The notes beneath the pieces were generated by a model. It made no database searches. It saw only the letters and a program-made list of their open reading frames with translations, and was not told the origin of the DNA. The position numbers were made by a program, and so were the translations under genes. Shown in pieces: positions 10,625 to 20,189 of a stretch of DNA of 64,000 nt. Origin of the DNA: Pseudomonas sp. Leaf58 (GTDB taxonomy: Bacteria; Pseudomonadota; Gammaproteobacteria; Pseudomonadales; Pseudomonadaceae); the NCBI RefSeq assembly GCF_003627215.1, contig NZ_CP032677.1:873501-937500 (forward strand), written 5' to 3'. Every line of letters starts with the position of its first letter. Within the stretch, counting starts at the first letter, position 1.

Positions 10625-12772
10625 ATGCACAAAGAAGGCAAGGTGGTGCCCTTGGCGGCAGCCATCGACCGCGGGGGGCGTGCGCCTCTGCCTTGCCTTC
10701 CGGTGGTGCTCCTGCAGGTACGCGACAAGGCCGCCTTGCAGTTGCGCCAAGGCCTGCAGGCGTTGTTCGACAATGCCGATGACACCCTCTTCGAGATGGC
10801 CGACAAGGCCTTCGATCGCAGTGATCAGAACCTTTACTTCGAGGCCATGCGCGACCTGCGCCTGAAGCGCAAGAGCATCGAGCGGGGTTTCCTCGACAGG
10901 TTCTATGACGCTTTCGCCCGCATCGGCCAGCTAGACCTGCTGGCGCCACTGGTCGAGCCGGGCAACATGCACGGCAAGGCCCAGGGGGAGCGCGCCAGCG
11001 CGGTTGAAGGCATGGTCGCGCGGGTACTGTCACAGAACGGCATTGCCCTGCAGCAACTGGGCCTGCGCTTGCAAGCACTGCTGGAGCGGCCCTTGCACGA
11101 ACAGCACAACCCTTTGGCGCCCGCGGCGTTATGCGGTTACTTCCTTGATGCTGGGCGCAACTTGGGGGTGGGCCTGCGGGTCAAGCTGGTCCTGCTCAGG
11201 CTGTTTGAGCGCTATGTGCTGCGCGAAGCAGACGTGTTCTATGGCGAAGCCAACCAATTAATGGCCGCTGCCGGTGTGCTGCCCGAGTTACCGCAGGCAC
11301 CGCGTCGGCGAGCCGAAGACCGGCGCATTAACACACGGCGGGGGCCGGCGAACCTGGGGCAAGTGGTGGGCGCGGACGCGGCAGGGCAGGCCGTGTTTGC
11401 CTCGTTGCAAACGCTGCTGGCCCCGGCGCGGGGGCAGTTTGCACCGCGTGTGCAGGCGGTGGCCGCCGCCCAACCGATCAGTACCGCCGACCTGCTGCGC
11501 CTGCTTTCCCATTTGCAACACTACGTGCCCGCCACTGAAGAGGTCGACGATTTCGAACTCGGCCCACAGCTTGAACAATTGCTGATGCGGGTTAGCGTGC
11601 GTAGCGGCGTACGCCGGCGCATCGAGGTGGCCGACGAGGACATGATCAACCTGGTTGGCCTGCTGTTCGCCTTCATTCAAAACGATGACAACTTGCCGGC
11701 CAGCCTGCGCGTGCTGATCGCACGCCTGCATATTCCGCTGCTGAAAGTGGCGCTGCTGGACAAGGGCTTGTTCAGCCGGGCCAACCACCCGGCCCGTCGG
11801 CTGCTCAACGAGATCGCTAGCGCGGCCATCGGTTGGCAGAGCGCCAGCGAAGGCCTGCGCGACAGCCTGCATTTGCGGGTGGAGCGTGTCGTCCAGCGCT
11901 TGCTCAACGATTTTGCCGAAGATATCGGCCTGTTTGCCGAACTGCTTGACGACTTCCTCGCCTTTAGCCAGGACGAGCGGCGGCGCCACGAGTTGCTTGA
12001 ACAACGCACCCGCGATGCCGAAGAAGGGCGTGCCCGCGCCCAGCAGGCCAGGCAACAGGTGCAGCACGTGCTTAACCAGCGCCTGCGCGGTCGGATGCTG
12101 CCGCAAGTAGTGGTAGAGATGCTGGTGCAGGTGTGGAGCCAGGTACTGTTGCTGGCCTGGCTCAAGCAGGGCGAAGCATCCCAGGCCTGGCGGGATGCGT
12201 TGCTCACCGTGGACACGTTGCTGGCCAGCATCACCCCGCCACATGAACCGCAAGCCTTGTTGCAGCAGGTGCCGGGCCTGCTCAAGGCGCTGCGCGAGGG
12301 TTTAGCCAGCGTGGCCCTGGACTCGGCAGCGACCCGCGAATTCTTCCTGCAGCTGGAGCAATTGCACCTGCGCGCCTGCGCCGGTACCGAGCAGCAGCCC
12401 GGCGGTGAGGGGCCGCCGCTGAGCGACGTATGGGTGGCCGCGGACATCGTATTGACGATTGCCGAAGAACCCGCCTGTGCGCCGGTGCAAGGTGCCGGCG
12501 GGCAGGCTGCGGCGCTACGCCAAGTACAACGCCTGCGTATCGGTACCTGGGTAGAAGTGTTGGATGAAGACCAACCACTGCGCTGCAAACTGGTGGCACG
12601 CATCGACAGCAGCGATAGGCTGGTGTTCGCCAACCGCACCGGCATGAAAGTGCGCGAGTGGAACGCTGCCAGCCTGGCTCAAGCACTGCACCGCGGCGAA
12701 GTGCGGGTGCTGGATGACGGGCTGTTGTTCGAGCGGGCGCTGCAGGCAGTTGTCGAGGGCCTGCGGCTGTAG
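10625..12772 (+). CDS. DUF1631 family protein
   Basis: A 715-residue cytoplasmic protein covering the full length of the DUF1631 family, which is common in pseudomonads beside nadC and ampDE. It is mostly alpha-helical, with a charged segment rich in Arg, Gln and Glu near 440-500. The last 80 residues (RIGTWVEV, R-L-V-F-A-N-R-T-G) look like a small beta domain loosely reminiscent of PilZ, which would suggest but not show cyclic-di-GMP binding. The function is not established. The ATG at 10625 follows AAGGAG at 10612-10617; the longer frame upstream lacks a ribosome-binding site. Confidence 0.8.
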   Translation: MHKEGKVVPLAAAIDRGGRAPLPCLPVVLLQVRDKAALQLRQGLQALFDNADDTLFEMADKAFDRSDQNLYFEAMRDLRLKRKSIERGFLDRFYDAFARIGQLDLLAPLVEPGNMHGKAQGERASAVEGMVARVLSQNGIALQQLGLRLQALLERPLHEQHNPLAPAALCGYFLDAGRNLGVGLRVKLVLLRLFERYVLREADVFYGEANQLMAAAGVLPELPQAPRRRAEDRRINTRRGPANLGQVVGADAAGQAVFASLQTLLAPARGQFAPRVQAVAAAQPISTADLLRLLSHLQHYVPATEEVDDFELGPQLEQLLMRVSVRSGVRRRIEVADEDMINLVGLLFAFIQNDDNLPASLRVLIARLHIPLLKVALLDKGLFSRANHPARRLLNEIASAAIGWQSASEGLRDSLHLRVERVVQRLLNDFAEDIGLFAELLDDFLAFSQDERRRHELLEQRTRDAEEGRARAQQARQQVQHVLNQRLRGRMLPQVVVEMLVQVWSQVLLLAWLKQGEASQAWRDALLTVDTLLASITPPHEPQALLQQVPGLLKALREGLASVALDSAATREFFLQLEQLHLRACAGTEQQPGGEGPPLSDVWVAADIVLTIAEEPACAPVQGAGGQAAALRQVQRLRIGTWVEVLDEDQPLRCKLVARIDSSDRLVFANRTGMKVREWNAASLAQALHRGEVRVLDDGLLFERALQAVVEGLRL

Positions 12773-12864
12773 CGGCGGGCGGGTATTACAATCATTCACA
12801 TGCAAACGCCGTTGGCCGCAGGGCATACTGGTGCCCTGTTCACGGCGTTTTCAGGATCTGCCTC

Positions 12865-13437
12865 ATGCAATTGGACCGTGCCACCGGCTGGTTCCACGGA
12901 ATCGGAATCACCCACTGCCCCTCGCCGAACTTCAATGCCCGCCCCGAAGGCGAATCGATTTCCCTGCTGGTGATCCACAACATCAGCCTGCCGCCGGCGT
13001 GCTTCGGCACTGGCAAGGTGCAGCAGTTTTTCCAGAATTGCCTGGACCCTGACGAACACCCGTACTTCGCCAGCATCAACCACCTGACGGTATCGGCGCA
13101 CCTGTTCGTCGAGCGTGACGGTGCGGTGACCCAGTTCGTTTCGTTGCTTGACCGCGCCTGGCACGCGGGTGTGTCCTGCTTCGACGGGCGCGATGGCTGC
13201 AACGACTTTTCTATCGGGATCGAACTGGAAGGCACCGACGAGCTGCCCTATACCGATGCCCAGTACTCGGTGCTGGAGCAACTCACTCGGCACATCTGCA
13301 GGGCCTGGCCGGCCATCGATGTGGGCCGCATCCAAGGCCATAGCGACATTGCCCCGCAGCGCAAGACCGACCCCGGCCCGGCTTTCGACTGGCCGCGCTA
13401 CCGCCAAGCGCTGCAGCACAACGAGGACAAGGCATGA
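12865..13437 (+). CDS. ampD: 1,6-anhydro-N-acetylmuramyl-L-alanine amidase AmpD
   Basis: A 190-residue cytoplasmic zinc amidase that removes the peptide from anhydromuropeptides during wall recycling, which keeps AmpR-controlled beta-lactamase low. An N-acetylmuramoyl-L-alanine amidase type 2 domain is present: the zinc His is at about 38 (LVIHNIS), and the second His and the Asp sit in the late G-H-S-D-I-A-P-x-R-K-T-D-P-G-P motif. There is no signal peptide, as expected for AmpD rather than secreted amidases. It overlaps ampE by four bases (ATGA), so the pair is translationally coupled. Confidence 0.96.
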   Translation: MQLDRATGWFHGIGITHCPSPNFNARPEGESISLLVIHNISLPPACFGTGKVQQFFQNCLDPDEHPYFASINHLTVSAHLFVERDGAVTQFVSLLDRAWHAGVSCFDGRDGCNDFSIGIELEGTDELPYTDAQYSVLEQLTRHICRAWPAIDVGRIQGHSDIAPQRKTDPGPAFDWPRYRQALQHNEDKA

Positions 13438-14264
13438 GTTTTCTGGTGTTGTTGCTGGCGCTGTGGGTCGAGAAGTTCTCGGCGCTGCGCCACCAAGTGC
13501 AGCGCGATGGGTTTTTCCTGGGCGAACTGGTGCGCCTGGAGCGCAGTGGCAAGGTGCAGCCGTGGTGGACGCTGGCCATCCTGGTAATGGCACCGGTAGC
13601 GCTGCTGGTGTTGCTGCTGCATGTGCTGGACCCGGTGGCGTATGGCCTGCTGGCCTTGCCGGTGCACCTGCTGGTGCTGATTTATAGCCTGGGCCGCGGT
13701 GATGCCAAGGCTTCGCTGGGGCCGTTCCGTGATGCCTGGCGGCGGGGTGATGACCAGGCTGCGCTGCACGTGGCCGAGCGCGATCTGGGGCTGGTGGCTG
13801 ACGATCCGCACAGCCTGCTGGTACGGGTGCAGGGCAACTTGCTATGGCAGGTGTACCAAGGCTTTTTCGCGGTGATCTTCTGGTACTTCATGCTAGGCCC
13901 AGGTGCAGCGCTGGCCTATCGCCTGCTGGCGCTGTGTGGCGAGCACAGCAAGCAACCGGCGTTGAAGGCCCGTGCCGAGCAGTTGCGGCACATCATGGAC
14001 TGGCTGCCGGTGCGTGTACTGGCCTTGAGTTTTGCCCTTGTCGGCAACTTCCTCGCGGTCACTCGGGTGATGCTGCACGAGCTGCTCAACTGGCACATCA
14101 GCGCCGCGCACCTGGTGGCCAGGGTCGGGCGCATTGCCGATGACATTCCCGAGGAAGAAGACAGCCAGCGCGGGCTGGGGCGGCTGGACAGCCTGTGGGA
14201 GCTGCTGCTGCGCTGTGCGGTGCTGTGGTATGCCGGGTTTGCGTTGTGGACGGTGCTGGTCTGA
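13434..14264 (+). CDS. ampE: Inner-membrane regulatory protein AmpE
   Basis: A 276-residue AmpE family membrane protein. The N-terminal helix begins M-S-F-L-V-L-L-L-A-L-W-V-E-K. Further hydrophobic helices lie near 45-85, 140-165 and 190-215, with a last one at the C-terminus. AmpE proteins have been proposed as ampicillin-resistance sensors and resemble CobD/CbiB, but their activity is unsettled. The start overlaps the ampD stop, and a REP element follows the gene. Confidence 0.93.
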   Translation: MSFLVLLLALWVEKFSALRHQVQRDGFFLGELVRLERSGKVQPWWTLAILVMAPVALLVLLLHVLDPVAYGLLALPVHLLVLIYSLGRGDAKASLGPFRDAWRRGDDQAALHVAERDLGLVADDPHSLLVRVQGNLLWQVYQGFFAVIFWYFMLGPGAALAYRLLALCGEHSKQPALKARAEQLRHIMDWLPVRVLALSFALVGNFLAVTRVMLHELLNWHISAAHLVARVGRIADDIPEEEDSQRGLGRLDSLWELLLRCAVLWYAGFALWTVLV

Positions 14265-14275
14265 ACTGACGCGTT

Positions 14276-14306
14276 GGCTTCTTCGCGGGCTTGCCCGCGA
14301 AAGGCC
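14276..14306. repeat. REP element
   Basis: GGCTTCTTCGCGGGCTTGCC continuing CGCGAAAGGCC is the P. putida REP core (TTCGCGGGC-TT-GCCCGCGAA). It lies between the convergent ampE and tatD genes. Confidence 0.8.
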
Positions 14307-14329
14307 CATACAGGCAACAGAGCGCTCAG

Positions 14330-15106
14330 TTACCAGCCAAACACCTGGCAAGCATTGCGGCTGCTGGCATCAGCCAGCGCCGTGACCTCCACCCCCATCA
14401 CTTCCGCCAGCGCCCCGGCAATCTCTGGCAGATGTTCCGGGCTGTTCCTTACCCCTGGGTACATCACCGGTGCCATGTCCGGCGCGTCGGTCTCCAGCAC
14501 CACGCTGTCCAGCGGTAGCCGCGCCAAGGTTTTGCGCAGCCGCAGCGCCTGCGGCCAGGTAGCCGCGCCGCCCAGCCCTAGCCGAAAGCCCAGCTTGATG
14601 TACTCGCGGGCTTCCTCGTAACTGCCAGCAAAGGCATGAATCACCCCTGCGCGCACCGGCTGGTAACGCTTGAGCGTGGCGATCACTTGGGCATGGCTGC
14701 GGCGCACGTGCAGCAGGGCGGGCAGTTGGAAGTCGCAGGCCATTTGCAGTTGCGCTTCAAACAGGTCCTGCTGGCGAGCTTTGTCCAGGTCTTCGAGGTA
14801 GTAGTCCAGGCCGAACTCGCCCACCGCGCACAGGCGTGGGTCGCCGTGCAGGCGCTCCAGCCACTCACGCAACTGCGCCAGGTGCTGCGGGCGATGCTGG
14901 TCGAGGTAGATCGGGTGCAGACCAAGCGCGGCAAACAGGCGCTGATCAGCGCAGGCCAAATCCCACACCCGCTGGAAATTCGCCTGGTACACCCCCAGCA
15001 CCACCATCCGCGCCACCCCGCGCGCCGTCGCGTTGGCCAGCAGGCGCGGGCGGTCGGCGTCGAAGTCGGGGAAGTCGAGGTGGGTGTGGGTGTCGATCAG
15101 GCGCAT
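14330..15106 (-). CDS. TatD family metal-dependent hydrolase
   Basis: A 258-residue cytoplasmic TIM-barrel nuclease. Metal ligands are visible in the D-T-H-T-H-L-D start (His7, His9), GEFGLDYY (Glu near 95), LLHVRRS, VIHAFAG and VLETDAPD. TatD enzymes act as DNA 3' exonucleases or endonucleases in repair and DNA breakdown. The gene lies immediately downstream of fruR (two bases between them), so it may be expressed from the fruR transcript, although the functions look unrelated. Confidence 0.92.
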   Translation of the reverse strand: MRLIDTHTHLDFPDFDADRPRLLANATARGVARMVVLGVYQANFQRVWDLACADQRLFAALGLHPIYLDQHRPQHLAQLREWLERLHGDPRLCAVGEFGLDYYLEDLDKARQQDLFEAQLQMACDFQLPALLHVRRSHAQVIATLKRYQPVRAGVIHAFAGSYEEAREYIKLGFRLGLGGAATWPQALRLRKTLARLPLDSVVLETDAPDMAPVMYPGVRNSPEHLPEIAGALAEVMGVEVTALADASSRNACQVFGW

Positions 15107-15108
15107 GT

Positions 15109-16104
15109 TCAGGCCGCTGTGATGCGTTGCTTGAACGTTCGACCAACGGCGTGCACGCCAGGTTGGTAGCGTTGTTCTTCAATCGCGGCCAGCGCCAGTT
15201 CCAGGGCGGTGGCGGCAATCAAGCCATGTTGCTGGGCCATGGCATTGACCGGCAGCGGCAGGAAGTCGAGCAATTGGTTGTCACCGAAGGTGCCCAGTTG
15301 CAGCTGGCGCGCGTCGGCCGGGCATGCCTGCAAGGTGTCGAACACCCCTTGCAGCAGCACGTACGAGGTAGTCACCAGGGCATCCGGCAGGCCGCCCAAG
15401 TCGTCGATCAGCTGCTGCATCAGGTGCTGGCCGCATTCACGGCTGAACGCTTCGCCTTGGTAGCGGCGAACTTCGCCGGTATAGCCTTGCAGGGCTTCAT
15501 CGAAGCCGCCGGCACGCGCCTGGCTGACCGACAACTCCGGGCGTGCGCCGATCAGGGCAATGCTGCGCGGGGCTGCGCTGAGCAGGCTGGCAGCCAGTTG
15601 GCGGCTGGCGTCGCGGTCGTCGCTGATCACCGAGCAGAAGTGCGCAGGGTCCAGACGACGGTCGATGGCGATCACCGGCAGGCCTTTGTCCTGCAGTTCG
15701 CGGTAGCTGTCATCTTCTGGCGGCAGGCAGCTGGCGACAAACAGCGCATCGCAACGGCGGGCGCGGAACAACTGCTGCAACTGGCGCTCGCTGTCGGGCT
15801 GGTCGTCGCTGCTGGCGATCAGCAACTGATAGCCGCGAGCGCGGGCGCCTTGCTCCAACTGTTTGGCGATACGGGCGTAGCTGGGGTTCTCCAGATCCGG
15901 GAGAATGAAGCCCAGGGTGCGGGTATGCCGGCTGCGCAGGCCAGCGGCCTGGGGGTTGGGCGTGAAGCCGTGGGCATCGACTACCGCGCGCACCCGCTCG
16001 ACAGTGCTGTTGCTGATGCGCTGCTGTTCAGCCTTGCCATTGATGACGTAGCTGGCAGTGGTCACGGACACACCGGCCAGACGGGCGATATCGCTGAGTT
16101 TCAC
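15109..16104 (-). CDS. fruR: LacI-type fructose repressor FruR/Cra
   Basis: A 331-residue repressor of the fructose PTS operon; in P. putida the Cra protein responds to fructose-1-phosphate. The N-terminal LacI helix-turn-helix runs K-L-S-D-I-A-R-L-A-G-V-S-V-T-T-A-S-Y-V-I. A hinge helix (about 45-60) and a periplasmic-binding-protein-like effector domain to residue 331 follow. The start is a GTG at 16104 with AAGGAAA upstream; the open frame extends further but begins inside the intergenic region. It is divergent from fruB with its operator between them. Confidence 0.94.
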   Translation of the reverse strand: MKLSDIARLAGVSVTTASYVINGKAEQQRISNSTVERVRAVVDAHGFTPNPQAAGLRSRHTRTLGFILPDLENPSYARIAKQLEQGARARGYQLLIASSDDQPDSERQLQQLFRARRCDALFVASCLPPEDDSYRELQDKGLPVIAIDRRLDPAHFCSVISDDRDASRQLAASLLSAAPRSIALIGARPELSVSQARAGGFDEALQGYTGEVRRYQGEAFSRECGQHLMQQLIDDLGGLPDALVTTSYVLLQGVFDTLQACPADARQLQLGTFGDNQLLDFLPLPVNAMAQQHGLIAATALELALAAIEEQRYQPGVHAVGRTFKQRITAA

Positions 16105-16261
16105 CGAATTTTCCTTATTATTACCGGGGCTGGCTGTGAGGCCGGACCGGGTAGTTTGACCCGATGGGGGCGCCACGCGCAGACGACCATTGTCGCAATT
16201 GTCCGACAGGATGGGGCTTTTTCCTCGGCAGATTATCGAGTAACGTGGCCGTCTGGTCAGG

Positions 16262-16273
16262 TTAAACGTTTCA
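16262..16273. promoter_or_regulatory. Cra/FruR operator upstream of fruB
   Basis: TTAAACGTTTCA matches the operator known for P. putida Cra at the fruB promoter and the general Cra half-sites. It lies 116 bases before the fruB ATG in the fruR-fruB divergent region, so it can control fruBKA and possibly fruR itself. Confidence 0.88.
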
Positions 16274-16388
16274 GCTGCCGAATTTTCTGCCTCGGCTGCC
16301 ACCCGTGCAAGGCTGTTGAACTGGCCGTTCATGTGAATTTCACAACAATACTCCAGTACCCAACCGGGAACTGCAAAAGGAGAAGGTC

Positions 16389-19241
16389 ATGCTCGAGCTC
16401 GCCAAGGAGCAGATAGCCATGGGCCAGAAGGCCGCCGACAAGGCCGAGGCATTGGGCCTACTGGCCGACCGGCTGGTCGCTGACGGCTTGGTCGCCGAGG
16501 GGTACCTGCAAGGGCTGCAGGCCCGTGAGGCGCAAGGCTCTACCTTCCTTGGCCAGGGCATTGCCATCCCCCATGGCACGCCGCAGACCCGCGACCTGGT
16601 GTACGCCACCGGCGTGCGCCTGCTGCAGTTCCCGGAAGGCGTGGACTGGGGCGATGGGCAAATGGTCTACCTGGCCATCGGCATCGCCGCCCGCTCCGAC
16701 GAGCACCTGCGCCTGCTGCAATTGCTAACCCGTGCCCTGGGCGAGACCGACCTGGCCGAAGCACTGCGCCGCGCGGGGTCCGCCGAGGCGTTGCTGAAGC
16801 TGTTGCAGGGCGCGCCACAAGAACTGGCGCTGGATGCGCAATTGGTCGGCTTGAACCTGCCAGCCGATGATTTCGACGAACTGGCCTGGCGCGGCGCGCG
16901 CCTGTTGCAGCGGGCCGACTGCGTCGACAGCGGGTTTGCTGCGCTGCTGCAGCAGGCCGAGCCGCTGCCGCTGGGCGAGGGCCTGTGGTGGCTGCACAGC
17001 GAGCGCCAGGTGCGCCAGCCCGGCCTGGCCTTCATTACCCCGCAGCAGCCGCTGCGTTACCGCGAGCAGCCGCTCAACGGCCTGTTCTGCCTGGCCAGCC
17101 TCGGGGCTGCCCACCAGGCCTTGCTCGAACGTTTGTGCGAAGTGTTGATCGAAGGCCGCGGGCAGATGCTCTACCAGGCCACCAGCAGCCGTGCGGTACT
17201 TGAAGTGCTAGGCGGTGAGGCACCGGTGGACTGGCCCAGCGCACGTATCGTGCTGGCCAACCCGCATGGCTTGCATGCCCGCCCGGCCAAGGTGCTGGCG
17301 CAACTGGCCAAAGGCTTCGAGGGGGAAATCCGTGTACGGCTGGTCGACAGTGCACAGCCGGCGGTGTCGGTAAAGAGCTTGAGCAAGCTGCTCAGCCTCG
17401 GCGCCCGCCGTGGCCAGGCGCTGGAACTGCTGGCCGAGCCTAGCATCGCCGCTGATGCCTTGCCGGTGCTGCTGGCCGCCATCGAACAAGGCCTGGGTGA
17501 AGACGTGGAGCCGCTGCCACAGGCTGCCGGGGCTGTGGCCGATACCGCGGCCGAAGTGCGGCAAGCCCCCGAGGCCGGTAGCCGCATCCAGGGTGTGGGC
17601 GCCTCCCCAGGTATTGCCAGCGGCCCGGCGCATGTGTGCGTCGAGCGTGAGTTCGACTACCCCCTGCGTGGCGAGTCCTGCGCCCAGGAGCGGCACAAGC
17701 TGCGTGCAGCCATGGCGACGGTGAATGGCGAGCTGCAGGCCTTGGTCCAGCGCAGCGACAAGGCCATTGGCGAAATCTTCGTCACCCACCAGGAAATGCT
17801 CGCCGACCCAGCCCTGAGCGACGATGTCGAACAGCGCTTGGTCCAAGGTGAAAGCGCTGCGGCGGCGTGGATGGTGGTGATCGAGGCGGCAGCCCGCCAG
17901 CAGGAGTCGCTGCACGACGCCTTGCTGGCCGAACGCGCCGCCGACCTGCGTGACATCGGCCGCCGGGTGCTGGCGCAGCTGTGTGGTGTGCAGGCGCAGG
18001 TAGAGCCCGAGCAACCTTATGTGTTGGTGATGACCGAAGTCGGCCCGTCCGATGTCGCCCGGCTGGACCCGAGCCGGGTTGCCGGTATCGTTACCGCGCA
18101 GGGCGGTGCCACCGCCCACAGCGCCATTGTCGCGCGTGCTCTGGGCATCCCGGCGGTAGTTGGCGCGGGCGCGGCGATTCTGTTGCTGGAGGCCGGTACG
18201 CCGTTGCTGCTCGATGGCCAGCGCGGGGTGGTCAGCGTGTCGCCGCCAGCAGATGAACTGCAACGGGCATTGGCCGAACGAGACCTGCGCGAGCAACGTT
18301 TACAGGCCGCCTGGGCCAATCGTTTCGAACCGGCGGTTACCCGCGATGGCCATGCTGTGGAAGTATTCGCCAACATTGGTGAGAGCAAGGGTATCGCCAA
18401 GGTGGTGGAGCAGGGCGCCGAAGGCGTCGGCCTGCTGCGCACCGAGCTGATTTTCATGGCCCACCCGCAAGCCCCGGACGTGGTCACCCAGGAAGCCGAG
18501 TACCGCCGTGTGCTCGATGGCCTCGATGGGCGCCCGCTGGTGGTACGCACCCTCGATGTGGGCGGCGACAAGCCGCTGCCGTATTGGCCAATCGCCGCCG
18601 AGGAAAACCCGTTTCTCGGCGTGCGCGGCATCCGCCTGACCCTGCAGCGTCCGCAGGTGATGGAGGACCAACTGCGCGCCTTGCTGCGCGCAGCTGACCA
18701 ACGCCCGCTGCGCATCATGTTCCCAATGGTTGGCCAAGTGCACGAGTGGCGTGAGGCGCGTGCCATGGTCGAGCGTTTGCGCGCCGAGATCCCGGTAGCC
18801 GATTTGCAACTGGGCATCATGGTCGAAGTACCGTCGGCGGCCCTGCTGGCGCCACAACTGGCGCGTGAAGTGGACTTCTTCAGCATCGGTACCAACGACC
18901 TGACCCAGTACACCCTGGCCATCGACCGTGGCCACCCGAGCCTTTCGGCCCAGGCCGATGGCCTGCACCCGGCGGTGCTCAACCTGATCGACATGACCGT
19001 GCGCGCCGCCCATGCCCATGGCAAGTGGGTGGGGGTGTGCGGTGAACTGGCTGCTGATCCGCAGGCGGTGGCTGTGCTGCTTGGCCTGGACGTGGACGAA
19101 CTCAGCGTCGCCGCGCGCAGCATTGCCGAAGTCAAGGCCCTGGTCCGCCAGGCCGATCACCAGACGGCCCGCGCCCTGGCGCGCGAGGCCCTGCAACAGG
19201 ACAGCGCCGCGGCGGTTCGCGCGCTGGTGGAGCGTTATTGA
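16389..19241 (+). CDS. fruB: Fructose PTS multiphosphoryl protein EIIA-HPr-EI
   Basis: A 950-residue cytoplasmic phosphotransferase that carries phosphate from phosphoenolpyruvate to FruA. The EIIA(Fru) domain has the phosphorylated His near 62 (AIPHGTP). The HPr domain has active His296 (GLHARPAKV), and enzyme I has His577 in GGATAHSAIVARA. The PEP-binding region from about 650 contains LLRTELIF and G-T-N-D-L-T-Q-Y. The length is as expected for the fused protein. AAAAGGAGAAGG precedes the ATG. It is the first gene of fruBKA, controlled by the Cra operator upstream. Confidence 0.97.
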   Translation: MLELAKEQIAMGQKAADKAEALGLLADRLVADGLVAEGYLQGLQAREAQGSTFLGQGIAIPHGTPQTRDLVYATGVRLLQFPEGVDWGDGQMVYLAIGIAARSDEHLRLLQLLTRALGETDLAEALRRAGSAEALLKLLQGAPQELALDAQLVGLNLPADDFDELAWRGARLLQRADCVDSGFAALLQQAEPLPLGEGLWWLHSERQVRQPGLAFITPQQPLRYREQPLNGLFCLASLGAAHQALLERLCEVLIEGRGQMLYQATSSRAVLEVLGGEAPVDWPSARIVLANPHGLHARPAKVLAQLAKGFEGEIRVRLVDSAQPAVSVKSLSKLLSLGARRGQALELLAEPSIAADALPVLLAAIEQGLGEDVEPLPQAAGAVADTAAEVRQAPEAGSRIQGVGASPGIASGPAHVCVEREFDYPLRGESCAQERHKLRAAMATVNGELQALVQRSDKAIGEIFVTHQEMLADPALSDDVEQRLVQGESAAAAWMVVIEAAARQQESLHDALLAERAADLRDIGRRVLAQLCGVQAQVEPEQPYVLVMTEVGPSDVARLDPSRVAGIVTAQGGATAHSAIVARALGIPAVVGAGAAILLLEAGTPLLLDGQRGVVSVSPPADELQRALAERDLREQRLQAAWANRFEPAVTRDGHAVEVFANIGESKGIAKVVEQGAEGVGLLRTELIFMAHPQAPDVVTQEAEYRRVLDGLDGRPLVVRTLDVGGDKPLPYWPIAAEENPFLGVRGIRLTLQRPQVMEDQLRALLRAADQRPLRIMFPMVGQVHEWREARAMVERLRAEIPVADLQLGIMVEVPSAALLAPQLAREVDFFSIGTNDLTQYTLAIDRGHPSLSAQADGLHPAVLNLIDMTVRAAHAHGKWVGVCGELAADPQAVAVLLGLDVDELSVAARSIAEVKALVRQADHQTARALAREALQQDSAAAVRALVERY

Positions 19242-20189
19242 ATGGCCAAGATCCTCACCCTTACCCTGAACCCTGCGCTGGATATCACCATTGGCCTGGA
19301 TACCCTGCGCCCAGGGCAGGTCAACCGCAGCCAGGCACAACACAGCCACGCCGCCGGCAAGGGGCTTAACGTTGCCCAGGTACTGGCCGACCTTGGGCAC
19401 AGCGTGACCGTTGCTGGCTTCCTGGGGCGCGATAACCTGCAGCCGTTCGAGGCCCTGATCAGCGCGCGCGGCTTTGCCGACTGCTTTGTCCGGGTGCCCG
19501 GCGAAACCCGCAGCAACATCAAGTTGGTCGAGGCCGATGGCCGGGTTACCGACATCAATGGCCAGGGCCCGCAAGTCGATGAAGCGGCACGCAGTGCCTT
19601 ACTGCGCCGCCTGGAGCAGATTGCCCCAGGCCACGATGCGGTGGTGGTGGCCGGTAGCCTGCCGCGCGGGATCAGTGCTGAGTGGTTCCGCCAGTTGCTC
19701 GAGCAACTCAAGGCGCAAGGCCTGAAGGTAGCCCTGGACAGCAGCGGCGAAGCCCTGCGTGCCGGCCTGCAAAGTGCGCCCTGGCTGGTCAAGCCCAATA
19801 CCGAAGAGCTGTGCGAGGTGCTTGGCCTAGCGGTGGATAACCCCGCGCAGCAGCGTGCCGCTGCCCAGCGCCTGTTGGCCAGTGGCGTCGAACACGTGGT
19901 GGTGTCGGCGGGCGAGCAGGGTGTCAGTTGGTTCGCTCGCGACCTGGCCGTGCATGCCCGCCCGCCCAAGGTGCAGGTTGCCAGCACGGTGGGGGCGGGT
20001 GATTCGCTGGTGGCCGGCATGGTCCATGGCTTGCTGCAAGGCGAAGCCCCTGCGCAAACCTTGGCCCGGGCCACCGCCATCGCTGCCCAGGCCGTTACCC
20101 AAGTTGGGTTCGGCATCCGTGACCGCGAGCAACTGGCGCGTCTGCAAGCCGCTGTGCAACTGACAGAACAACAAGAGGGTTGCCGATGA
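19242..20189 (+). CDS. fruK: 1-phosphofructokinase
   Basis: A 315-residue PfkB-family kinase that phosphorylates fructose-1-phosphate to fructose-1,6-bisphosphate. It starts I-L-T-L-T-L-N-P-A-L-D, has the AAGKGLNVA ribokinase motif near 37-46, and the catalytic Asp in VGAGDSLVAG near 250. The ATG follows the fruB TGA directly and the 3' end overlaps fruA by four bases, so translation is tightly coupled. Confidence 0.97.
   Translation: MAKILTLTLNPALDITIGLDTLRPGQVNRSQAQHSHAAGKGLNVAQVLADLGHSVTVAGFLGRDNLQPFEALISARGFADCFVRVPGETRSNIKLVEADGRVTDINGQGPQVDEAARSALLRRLEQIAPGHDAVVVAGSLPRGISAEWFRQLLEQLKAQGLKVALDSSGEALRAGLQSAPWLVKPNTEELCEVLGLAVDNPAQQRAAAQRLLASGVEHVVVSAGEQGVSWFARDLAVHARPPKVQVASTVGAGDSLVAGMVHGLLQGEAPAQTLARATAIAAQAVTQVGFGIRDREQLARLQAAVQLTEQQEGCR

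Noticed and set aside
14836..16416. 526-residue plus-strand open frame opposite tatD and fruR
   Set aside because: It covers two recognised genes on the other strand and the regulatory region with the Cra operator; low-complexity product with no domain.
18300..19574. 424-residue minus-strand open frame inside fruB/fruK
   Set aside because: Antisense shadow; both plus-strand genes have full catalytic motifs.
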